The translations under genes and the position numbers were made by a program. A stretch of DNA of 64,000 bases from RAM1 sp041905405 (lineage in GTDB: Bacteria; Pseudomonadota; Gammaproteobacteria; Burkholderiales; Burkholderiaceae_C): positions 124,001 through 188,000 of the forward strand of contig JAYRLC010000003.1 of assembly GCA_041905405.1 (NCBI GenBank). The letters are read 5' to 3'. This document shows positions 15,993 through 23,225 of this stretch, piece after piece (within the stretch, counting starts at the first letter, position 1; every line of letters begins with the position of its first letter). The notes under the pieces are model-generated. The model did no database searches, was not told the DNA's origin, and saw nothing but the letters and a program-made list of their open reading frames with translations.

Positions 15993-17168
15993 TCAGACCT
16001 TCAGTGCAGGCACATCGACCCAGCGGCGTTCTTTCCACGACTCCAGTGCGGCTTCCACCAGCTGCACGCCCTTGGCGCCTTCGGGCAAGGTCCACTTGTA
16101 GGGGGCGTCTTCCACCACGTGGCGGATGAAGTGTTCCCACTGGATCTTGAAGCCGTTGTCGTAGACCTGCGTGTCGGGCACGTCCTGCCACTGATCGGTG
16201 AACTTCATGGTCTGGCGCACGTCGGGGTTCCACACGGGGCGCGGCGTGTTCACGCGGCTTTGCGCCTTGCAGTCGGTCAGCGTCGCCACGGCCGACCCGT
16301 GCGTGCCGTCCACGTGGAAGGTCACCAGGTCTTCGCGGTTCACACGCGTGGCCCACGACATGTTCAGCTGCGCGACCACCGGTTCGCCGTTGTGGCCCAC
16401 CAGCTCCGCAATGGCATAGGCGGCGTCATCGGCCGTCGCGGCGTAGGGCTTGCCGGCTTCGTCCCAGCGCTTGGGGATGTGCGTGGCGCCCAGGCAGGTG
16501 ATGGACTTCACTTCGCCGAACAGGTTGTCCAGCACATAGCGCCAGTGGCACATCATGTCCAGGATCATGCCGCCTCCGTCTTCCGAGCGGTAGTTCCAGC
16601 TCGGGCGCTGGATGGGCTGCAAGTCGCCTTCGAACACCCAGTAACCGAACTCCAGCCGCAGTGACAGCATGGTGCCGAAGAAACCCGCGCGGCGCAGCAT
16701 GTCCAGCTTGCGCAGGCCAGGCAGAAAGAGTTTGTCCTGCACGGCACCGTGCTTGATGCCGCTCTTGGCCGTGGCTTCCTGCGCCAGGCGCGCGATCTCC
16801 ACGGCTTCGTTCAGGTTGGTGGCGATGGGCTTTTCGCAGTACACGTGCTTGCCGGCGCGGATGGCCTTGGCCAGCAGCGTGGGGCGCATTTGCGTGGTGC
16901 CCGCGTCGAAGAACATCGTGTCGTCCTTGTTGGCCAGGGCTGCGTCCAGGTCGGTGCCCCAGCGTGCGATGTTGTGCGCCTTGGCCAGCGCTTCCATCTT
17001 CTCGGCGTTGCGGCCGATCAGGATAGGGTCGGGCATGACCTTGTCGCCATTGGACAGCGTGACGCCGCCCTGGTTGCGGATGGCGATGATGGAGCGGATC
17101 AGGTGCTGGTTCATGCCCATGCGTCCGGTGACGCCGTGCATGATGATTCCGAGTCGTTGTGTGGCCAT
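15993..17168 (-). CDS. Gfo/Idh/MocA-family oxidoreductase
   Basis: A 391-residue NAD(P)-dependent oxidoreductase. The Rossmann turn is unusual (HGVTGRMGMN). The hallmark E-K-P occurs in VYCEKPIATNL, and the substrate-side motif is MILDMMCHWRY (Asp-x3-His). Members oxidise hydroxyls of sugars, inositols, glycosides or sugar acids, often at C3. It lies 11 bases before the DUF993 gene and 32 bases after the enolase-superfamily gene. It probably performs an oxidation that sets up the next lyase step. Confidence 0.9.
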   Translation of the reverse strand: MATQRLGIIMHGVTGRMGMNQHLIRSIIAIRNQGGVTLSNGDKVMPDPILIGRNAEKMEALAKAHNIARWGTDLDAALANKDDTMFFDAGTTQMRPTLLAKAIRAGKHVYCEKPIATNLNEAVEIARLAQEATAKSGIKHGAVQDKLFLPGLRKLDMLRRAGFFGTMLSLRLEFGYWVFEGDLQPIQRPSWNYRSEDGGGMILDMMCHWRYVLDNLFGEVKSITCLGATHIPKRWDEAGKPYAATADDAAYAIAELVGHNGEPVVAQLNMSWATRVNREDLVTFHVDGTHGSAVATLTDCKAQSRVNTPRPVWNPDVRQTMKFTDQWQDVPDTQVYDNGFKIQWEHFIRHVVEDAPYKWTLPEGAKGVQLVEAALESWKERRWVDVPALKV

Positions 17169-17200
17169 GGTGTGTGCTCGTTGAAGTGTTGTGGGTTGGT

Positions 17201-18574
17201 CTAGCGGATGGGCAGGAGGCTGTCCCAGTGGGGGGTGGCCGCCGTGGCAAAGCCCGGCGTGTGAAGTGATGACAGGTCCAGCCGGCCGTCCTGCACCGCC
17301 AGTCGCGGACGGCCCGTGGCGTCGGCCCGGTACAGGCCGGCGTGGGCGGCGGCAAAGGCCTGTGCTTCGGCGTCGGGCGCGATGCCGAAGCCGTCGACAT
17401 AGTGGTGGCCGTTGCGTTCGATGTGCATCACGCCCAGGCTGGCGGCCAGCAGCGTGTCCTGCTGCACAGCCAGGCCCGCCTGGCAGGTCAGGTCCTCACC
17501 CGACAGCAGCAGGCGTTGCGGTTCGCGTGCGATGCGCGCGGCGCTGTGCAGCGAACGGTAGATGCCCTTGCACGCCTTGCTGGAAATACCGCGGTAGCCC
17601 AGCGCCAGGCCGCGCTCCAGCACGTCGTTGTGGTCGTCGGATTCGTCCAGGATCACGGGCACGGCAATGCCCAGGCCGTGCAGCGGCTCGGCCAGCGCGG
17701 CCTTGCGGGCGATGGGTTGTTCCAGCAGCAGCGTGCGTTCCAGCAGCGGCTGCGCCGCGGGCGCCGCGCACAGGGCGCGCCAGAACGTGCCCAGCGCCTG
17801 CGCGTCGCTGAAGGTTTCGTTGCCGTCCAGTGTTACGCGCCAGTCGCGCGCATGCGCCTGCAGCACGGCGCCGATGCGCGACAGGCGGTCCACGTCGGCG
17901 TCCGGCTGGCCGCTGAGCTTGAGCTTGAAGTGGTGCAGGCCGTAGTGGCCGATGGCGTCCTGCAGTGTGGCGGGCAGCCCGTCCTGCGGGTCGGCGCCGT
18001 CGTCGGCGGGCGTGAGCCGGTCGGCCAGGCCGACGGTGTGGCGCAGCGTGACCTGCTGCGGCGAGGTAGTGGCCAGTGACGCCAGCGACGCGCTCCACGG
18101 ATCGCCCAGCACGCCCGCGCGCAGGCCGTCGCACCAGCCTTGGCCCGCAGCGCGCAGGGCGGCGTCGGCCACGGCCTTGTCCAGCAGGGCGGGGCCGAAC
18201 TGCGCCGCGAGCCGCGGCAGCCCGCGCGCCACCAGTGTGTTGATACAGGCCTCGCCAGCGGCCTGCGACAGCTGCCAGGGGCTGGCCGCGGGGCCGGCCA
18301 CGGTGTAAGCCTCGCGCGCGGCGCGCAGCGCCTCGCGCAGCTGCTCGAAGTTCTGCTCGTGCGTGAGTTCGGGCGACTTGTCGAACCACTTGGGCACCAT
18401 GAGCTCGGCGCTCGCGCCCTCGTACCGGCGCCCGCCGATGTCCACGCCCACACGCACAAAGGCCTGCGGGCAGCGCGTGACGGTTGCCGCGCCGAAGCGG
18501 AACGGCAGGCGCAGCGTCACGGGGCGCTCGAAGAGCGCGACGTCTCGCACATGCACTTTCACGGCGTTACTCAT
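17201..18574 (-). CDS. Enolase-superfamily enzyme (mandelate racemase/muconate lactonizing-like)
   Basis: 457 residues. The C-terminal barrel has a full set of superfamily residues: K217-x-K219 in HFKLKLSG, D250 in LDGNE, E285 in LEQPI, D310-E311 in VILDESDD and K333 in ISSKACKG. This KxK...K arrangement is that of the muconate-lactonizing/OSBS subgroup, not the His-Asp dyad of mandelate racemase or the sugar-acid dehydratases. It should therefore abstract an alpha-proton next to a carboxylate and perform epimerisation, cycloisomerisation or beta-elimination. It overlaps the upstream epimerase gene by four bases. Substrate unknown. Confidence 0.85.
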   Translation of the reverse strand: MSNAVKVHVRDVALFERPVTLRLPFRFGAATVTRCPQAFVRVGVDIGGRRYEGASAELMVPKWFDKSPELTHEQNFEQLREALRAAREAYTVAGPAASPWQLSQAAGEACINTLVARGLPRLAAQFGPALLDKAVADAALRAAGQGWCDGLRAGVLGDPWSASLASLATTSPQQVTLRHTVGLADRLTPADDGADPQDGLPATLQDAIGHYGLHHFKLKLSGQPDADVDRLSRIGAVLQAHARDWRVTLDGNETFSDAQALGTFWRALCAAPAAQPLLERTLLLEQPIARKAALAEPLHGLGIAVPVILDESDDHNDVLERGLALGYRGISSKACKGIYRSLHSAARIAREPQRLLLSGEDLTCQAGLAVQQDTLLAASLGVMHIERNGHHYVDGFGIAPDAEAQAFAAAHAGLYRADATGRPRLAVQDGRLDLSSLHTPGFATAATPHWDSLLPIR

Positions 18575-19419
18575 GCCGGTGACTCCATGGATTCCAGTGA
18601 TTGCCAGATGCCGCGCACGTGGCGCACGCTGAATCCGGCGCAGCCGGGGCCGTCGGGCACGTACTCGAACGGCTCCACGGCCATCCAGCCCTCATAGCCG
18701 GTGTCGCGCAGCACGCGCAGCACGGCGGCCTGGTCGGTATCGCCCTGGCCGGGGCCTCGGCGGTTGCGGTCGTTCAGCTGCACGTGGGCGATGTGGCCGC
18801 TGGCCAGAAAGCGCGCCAGCACCTCGGGCACGGGCTCGCTCTCGGCCTGAGACGCGGCACTCACATCCAGCATGGTGCGCAGGGCCGGCGAACCGATGCG
18901 GTCCACCACGGCGGCGGCTTGCGCGACCGTGTTGACCACGGGTGTTTCCACCGGCGACAGCGGCTCCAGGCAGTAGACGACGCCGGCGTCGACCGCGCGC
19001 GGTGCAAGCTCGGCCAGCGCCTCTTCGAGCCGGCCCAGTGCGTCCTGCACGGTCTGCCCCGCGCCGGGCGAGCGCTGCGCGGGCGAGCCGTGCACCAGCA
19101 CCTGGGCGCCGCAGGCCGCGGCGAAGCCGATGAGCCGCGTCAGCAGGTCCAGCGTGCGCCGGCGCAGCGCGGCGTCGGGCGATACCAGCGACAGGCCGGC
19201 GGGTTTGACAAGCAGCCAGTGCAGGCTGCTGATGGACAGGCCATGGGCCTGCGCCGTCGCGCGCGCTCGGTGCGCGGCGGCTTCGTCCAGCGTGAAAGGG
19301 TCGTCGGTCAGGGTGAACGGCGCGACTTCCAGTGCCGCATAACCCTGCGACGCCGCCAGTGCGCACTGCCGGTCGAACGGCAGCGGCTGCAGCACCTCGT
19401 TGCACAGCGCGAGCTTCAT
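18571..19419 (-). CDS. Sugar phosphate isomerase/epimerase family TIM barrel (first of two)
   Basis: 282 residues from the ATG at 19419, which overlaps the tctA stop by four bases. AP-endonuclease-2-like TIM barrel: Glu in VYCLEPLSPVE, Asp in RTMLDVSAAS, His in IAHVQLNDRN and Glu in WMAVEPFEYV are the metal-ligand positions. The His usually three residues after the Asp ligand (DxxH) is Ala here, so the site differs from its paralogue at the operon end. Likely a soluble isomerase, epimerase or lyase. Confidence 0.85.
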   Translation of the reverse strand: MKLALCNEVLQPLPFDRQCALAASQGYAALEVAPFTLTDDPFTLDEAAAHRARATAQAHGLSISSLHWLLVKPAGLSLVSPDAALRRRTLDLLTRLIGFAAACGAQVLVHGSPAQRSPGAGQTVQDALGRLEEALAELAPRAVDAGVVYCLEPLSPVETPVVNTVAQAAAVVDRIGSPALRTMLDVSAASQAESEPVPEVLARFLASGHIAHVQLNDRNRRGPGQGDTDQAAVLRVLRDTGYEGWMAVEPFEYVPDGPGCAGFSVRHVRGIWQSLESMESPA

Positions 19420-20906
19420 GCCGCCGCCTTGCGCTGGCGGTACAGGCTGTACACCTTGTAGCCGATGGTGGCAAAGATCAGCGCCGCCACCGTGCCCGAA
19501 ATCGGCCGCGTGAAGAACGGCGTGAGGTCGCCGTCGGACAGCACCAGCGCGCGGCGCAGGTTCTTTTCCAGCAGGTCGCCCAGCACGATGCCCAGCACCA
19601 GCGGCGCCATCGGGTACCCGAAGCTGCGCAGGAAGAAGCCGATGATGCCGAACGCCAGCATCACGTACACGTCGAACAGCCGGCCCGCGATCGCGAAGCT
19701 GCCCACCGCGCACAGCACGAAGATGATGGGAACGATGTAGTGCTGCGGCACGCGCAGCACCTGCACCAGCGCCTTGGTCAGCACCAGGCCGTAGATCAGG
19801 ATGCCGATGGTGGCGAACAGCATCATGGCGACCACGTCGTACACGAACGACGGGTTCTCCACCATGATCAGCGGCCCCGGCTTGACACCGTGGATGATCA
19901 TCGCGGCCATGAGCACGGCGGCGGGCGCCGAGCCGGGAATGGCCAGCGTGAGCACCGGAATCACGGCGCCCGGCACGCAGGCGTTGTCGCCGGTCTCGGC
20001 GGCCATCAGGCCTTCGACCGAGCCCTTGCCGAACTTTTCTTTCTCTTTGCTCGCGCGCTTGGCAGCGGCATACGACGACCATGCCGCCACGTCCTCGCCC
20101 ACGCCGGGCACGATGCCCACGCCCGTGCCGATCAGGCCCGAGCGCAGGATGGTGCGCCAGTACTGCGTGATGTCGCGCAGCTTGGGGATCACGGTGTCGA
20201 ACGGGCTGATCTTGACGGGCGCCTGGCGCTCCTTCATGGCCGTCAGCAGCTCGGCGAAGCCGAAGGCGCCCACCAGCGCCGGCACGAGCTGGATGCCGCC
20301 CGCCAGGTCGCGCATACCCCACGAGAAGCGCTCGTACGCATACTGCGGCTCCTGCCCGATGCCGGCGATGAACAGGCCCGCGATGCCAGCGATCCAGCCC
20401 TTGAGCGGATCGTCGCCTGTCAGCGTGCCGGCGATGATCACGCCGAACAGCGCGAGCCAGAAGAATTCATACGCGCCGAACTTCAGCGCCAGCCCGCCCA
20501 GGATGGGCGTGAACCCCGCCAGGAAGAACATGCCGATCAGCGTGCCCAGCACCGAGCCCGTCGTGGCAATGCCCATGGCCCGGCCGGCCATGCCCTGGCG
20601 CGCCAGCGCGTACCCGTCCAGGCAAGAAGCCGCTGATGCCGGCGTGCCCGGGATGTTGAGCAGGATGGCCGAGCGCGAGCCGCCATAAATGGAGCCCACG
20701 TAGGTGCAGATCAGGATCAGCAGTGCCTGGCTGGGCGGCAGCTTGAGCGTGAGCGTGGTCATGAGCGCCAGCGCCATCGTGGCCGTCAGGCCGGGCAGGG
20801 CGCCCATGATCACGCCGACCAGCGACGACAGCAGGGCGTAGAAGATGATTTCGGGCGAACTGAAGCGCGCGATCGATTCGCCGAAGAGGATGATTCCGTC
20901 GAACAT
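19416..20906 (-). CDS. tctA: Tripartite tricarboxylate transporter, large membrane subunit TctA
   Basis: 496 residues, about 11-12 membrane segments. Family motifs: LVGVIMGALPGLTATMALAL near the N terminus, GSRSAILLNIPGTPASAA, GIVPGVGEDVAAWSSYAAAK and GSAPAAVLMAAMIIHGVKPG. TctA with TctB forms the secondary, ion-driven importer that receives ligand from TctC. It begins 13 bases after tctB and overlaps the isomerase gene. Its presence implies that the imported substrate carries one or more carboxylates. Confidence 0.95.
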   Translation of the reverse strand: MFDGIILFGESIARFSSPEIIFYALLSSLVGVIMGALPGLTATMALALMTTLTLKLPPSQALLILICTYVGSIYGGSRSAILLNIPGTPASAASCLDGYALARQGMAGRAMGIATTGSVLGTLIGMFFLAGFTPILGGLALKFGAYEFFWLALFGVIIAGTLTGDDPLKGWIAGIAGLFIAGIGQEPQYAYERFSWGMRDLAGGIQLVPALVGAFGFAELLTAMKERQAPVKISPFDTVIPKLRDITQYWRTILRSGLIGTGVGIVPGVGEDVAAWSSYAAAKRASKEKEKFGKGSVEGLMAAETGDNACVPGAVIPVLTLAIPGSAPAAVLMAAMIIHGVKPGPLIMVENPSFVYDVVAMMLFATIGILIYGLVLTKALVQVLRVPQHYIVPIIFVLCAVGSFAIAGRLFDVYVMLAFGIIGFFLRSFGYPMAPLVLGIVLGDLLEKNLRRALVLSDGDLTPFFTRPISGTVAALIFATIGYKVYSLYRQRKAAA

Positions 20907-20919
20907 GGGGGTGCGGTCC

Positions 20920-21417
20920 CTAGGGCAGGCGGACCAGGAAGATGTACTGGAAGACCACCGTCACGATGGCGCTGGTGAGCACGCCGGCCACGGCGGCAGA
21001 CAGGGCGCGGCGGGGGGCGGGTTGACCCTCGGGCGCGAACACCCAGACAAAGGCTGCGACGAACATCGCCGTGACCAGCCAGAACGGTGCGCGGCCCAGC
21101 AGGGCGCCCGCGTACAGCAACGACAGTGCGAGCGTGAGGCCGACGCGGCGGTTCACGACAGGGCCCTGGGGCTGCGTGTCTGCCGTGACCGCCTCGGCCG
21201 CCTTGCGCCGCCAGCCGCGCACCGCCAAAACGGCACCCAGGAACATGATCAGGGCGCCGATCATGCCGGGCACGAAGCCCGGCATGGTGTACAGCGTGGC
21301 GCCCATGGCCGTGAACCGGTCCATGCGCAGCGCCTCGATCACGATCAACAAGCCAAAGCCCATCCACCCCGCCCCGCCCAGAAGGTCGGAGCGGGCGGTT
21401 TTGCCGCCCTCGGTCAT
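20920..21417 (-). CDS. tctB: Tripartite tricarboxylate transporter, small membrane subunit TctB
   Basis: 165 residues with about four hydrophobic segments (for example GFVPGMIGALIMFLGAVLAV and the C-terminal SAIVTVVFQYIFLVRLP), which is the TctB size and topology. It partners TctA. It sits between tctC and tctA with short gaps of 29 and 13 bases. Similarity between TctB proteins is low, so the call rests on size, topology and position. Confidence 0.9.
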   Translation of the reverse strand: MTEGGKTARSDLLGGAGWMGFGLLIVIEALRMDRFTAMGATLYTMPGFVPGMIGALIMFLGAVLAVRGWRRKAAEAVTADTQPQGPVVNRRVGLTLALSLLYAGALLGRAPFWLVTAMFVAAFVWVFAPEGQPAPRRALSAAVAGVLTSAIVTVVFQYIFLVRLP

Positions 21418-21446
21418 GGTGTGTCCTGTGCTGTGGGTCGTGCCGC

Positions 21447-22454
21447 TCAGGGCTTGGGGATGCCAACCGTGTCGGGCGACACCTTGGCCTTGCCGGCCGC
21501 CTGCTGCGTCCAGGCATACGACTGGATGGCGGGGAACACGGCCTTCTGCGCGTCTTCGCCGGCCATCGGCGCGAACATGGCGCCGCGCGACTGCGCGTAC
21601 TTCTTCAGGGCGTCGTTCTTGGACATCTCGGTGGCCCAGATCTTGTCCAGCGTCTGCGCCACTTCGGCCGGCGCGCCCTTGGGCACGAAGATGCCGAAGT
21701 AGTTGATCGGATCCTTGAATCCGGGGATGGTGGCCGACAGCGGCGGGATGGTGCCGAAGCCTTCGATGTCGATGGACTTGTCGCCCACCACGGCCAGCGG
21801 GCGGATCTTCTTGGCGCGGATCATGTCGGTCTGCTCGGCGGCCAGCTGCGTGGTGAGCTGCACTTCACCCGAAGCGGCGGCGACCGAGGCGGGGGCGCCA
21901 CCGTCGTAGGTCACGTGCTTGTAGGTCACGCCCGCGGCGCGCGCGATGGCTTCGATGGCCGAATGGCCGCTGGAGTTGACGCCCGCGGTGGCCACCGAGA
22001 TCTGGCCCGGCTTGGCCTTCATGGCGTCCAGCAGTTCCTTCATGGTCTTGTAGGGCGTGTCGGCATTCACGCCGACCACGGCGATGTGGGCCACGTTCAG
22101 GTACAGGTTCCAGTCCTTGGCGGACGTGTCCAGCATGCCCAGCACCTTGTAGGTGCCCAGGTCCTTGGCGCCGCCGGCGGTCCAGGTGTAGCCGTCCTTG
22201 GGCGCTTCCATCGCGTTCTTGGTGCCCACCGAGCCGGACGCGCCGGGCTGGTTCATGATGACGATCTTCTGGCCCAGGTACTTCTCGAGCTCGGCCGCGG
22301 TCACGCGCGTGACCTGGTCGGTGGAGCCGCCCGGTGCCCACGGCACGATCAGCGTGATGGGCTTGGTTGGCTTCCATTGCGCCATGGCGGCGCCGGCGGC
22401 AAGGGACAGCAGGCTGGCCACGAGCAGGCCACGGACAGGAAAAGCGGATTTCAT
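21447..22454 (-). CDS. tctC: Tripartite tricarboxylate transporter receptor TctC
   Basis: 335 residues with a Sec signal peptide ending at AAMAQ (about residue 25), then the TctC/Bug signature ITLIVPWAPGGSTDQVTR and MNQPGASGSVGTKNAM. A periplasmic receptor for a carboxylate. First transporter gene of the operon. A GGAGAC-type ribosome site precedes the ATG, and a perfect inverted repeat lies 22 bases upstream of the start, so its promoter is probably controlled by the adjacent TetR protein. Confidence 0.93.
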   Translation of the reverse strand: MKSAFPVRGLLVASLLSLAAGAAMAQWKPTKPITLIVPWAPGGSTDQVTRVTAAELEKYLGQKIVIMNQPGASGSVGTKNAMEAPKDGYTWTAGGAKDLGTYKVLGMLDTSAKDWNLYLNVAHIAVVGVNADTPYKTMKELLDAMKAKPGQISVATAGVNSSGHSAIEAIARAAGVTYKHVTYDGGAPASVAAASGEVQLTTQLAAEQTDMIRAKKIRPLAVVGDKSIDIEGFGTIPPLSATIPGFKDPINYFGIFVPKGAPAEVAQTLDKIWATEMSKNDALKKYAQSRGAMFAPMAGEDAQKAVFPAIQSYAWTQQAAGKAKVSPDTVGIPKP

Positions 22455-22475
22455 GACGTTGTCTCCAGGGTGTTA

Positions 22476-22495
22476 ATTCACTAACGGGTGAATTG
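22476..22495. promoter_or_regulatory. Candidate TetR operator upstream of tctC
   Basis: AATTCAC-TAACGG-GTGAATT is a perfect inverted repeat (seven-base arms, six-base spacer). It matches 16 of 20 positions of a second site between the TetR gene and the divergent thiamine-diphosphate enzyme gene. A further half site, CAATTCACC, lies at 22519-22527, inverted relative to GGTGAATTG at 22488-22496. Confidence 0.65.
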
Positions 22496-22534
22496 TAGGA
22501 ATCGCCCCGGCCTCAGGTCAATTCACCGCGGCGT

Positions 22535-23185
22535 TCAGTTTCTAAGTACATACCCTAGGATCACGTCGCACATGTGGGACAGCCGTTCGTTGCGTGCCTT
22601 GGCCCCCAGCAGGTCGCGGCCGAAGATGGCCGACAGCGTGTGGTTGTTGGACAGGTAGAAGTACGACAGTGCCGCGATGGACACGTACAGCTGCACCGGG
22701 TCGATGCCGCCGCGAAAGCTGCCGTCCTTGCGTCCCCGCTCGACGATTTCGCCCAGCATGGCGATCAGCGGCGAGTTCATCTCGCGCACGCGGTCCGAGC
22801 CCTGCAGGTGGCGTGCGCGGTGCAGGTTGGCGCTGTTGAGCAGGGTGAGGAACTCGGGGTTCTCGAGGTAGTAGTTCCAGGTGAACTCGACCAGCCTGCG
22901 CACGGCGTCGGCGGGCTGCAGGTCCTGCAGCCGCAGCGCGCGTTCGGCTTCGCGGATGTGCAGGTAGGCCTGCTCGAGCACGGACTCGAAAAGCTTCTCC
23001 TTGTCCTCGAAGTAGTAGTAGATCAGCCGCTTGTTCAGTCCCGCGCGTTCGGCGATGCGGTCCATGCGCGCCCCGCCAAGGCCGAACTCGGCAAACTCGT
23101 CGCGGGCCGCTGCTAGGATGGTGTTCTGCGAACGGTCTGCATCGCGCAGCCGCTCCTCCGTGGCTTGGGCGGTGTCTCGGGTCAT
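22535..23185 (-). CDS. TetR-family transcriptional regulator
   Basis: About 216 residues from the ATG at 23185 (MTRDTAQATEERLRD); an in-frame ATG at 23227 would overlap the divergent gene and the operator. The N-terminal helix-turn-helix is typical: ILAAARDEFAEFGLGGARM, then IAERAGLNKRLIYYYFEDKEKL. The C-terminal domain has the helical TetR form with an unidentified ligand pocket. It lies directly upstream of the TTT/catabolic genes on the same strand and is divergent from the thiamine-diphosphate enzyme, with matching palindromes at both promoters. Most likely it represses both units until substrate binds. Confidence 0.9.
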   Translation of the reverse strand: MTRDTAQATEERLRDADRSQNTILAAARDEFAEFGLGGARMDRIAERAGLNKRLIYYYFEDKEKLFESVLEQAYLHIREAERALRLQDLQPADAVRRLVEFTWNYYLENPEFLTLLNSANLHRARHLQGSDRVREMNSPLIAMLGEIVERGRKDGSFRGGIDPVQLYVSIAALSYFYLSNNHTLSAIFGRDLLGAKARNERLSHMCDVILGYVLRN

Positions 23186-23193
23186 GGATTGAT

Positions 23194-23213
23194 AATTCAC
23201 TAATTGGTTAATA
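23194..23213. promoter_or_regulatory. Candidate TetR operator in divergent promoter region
   Basis: AATTCACTAATTGGTTAATA is an imperfect version (16 of 20 positions) of the perfect palindrome upstream of tctC. It lies in the 40-base gap between the TetR ATG (23185) and the ATG of the divergent enzyme (23226), so a bound repressor would cover both starts. Confidence 0.6.
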
Positions 23214-23225
23214 AAGTCAATCCAC

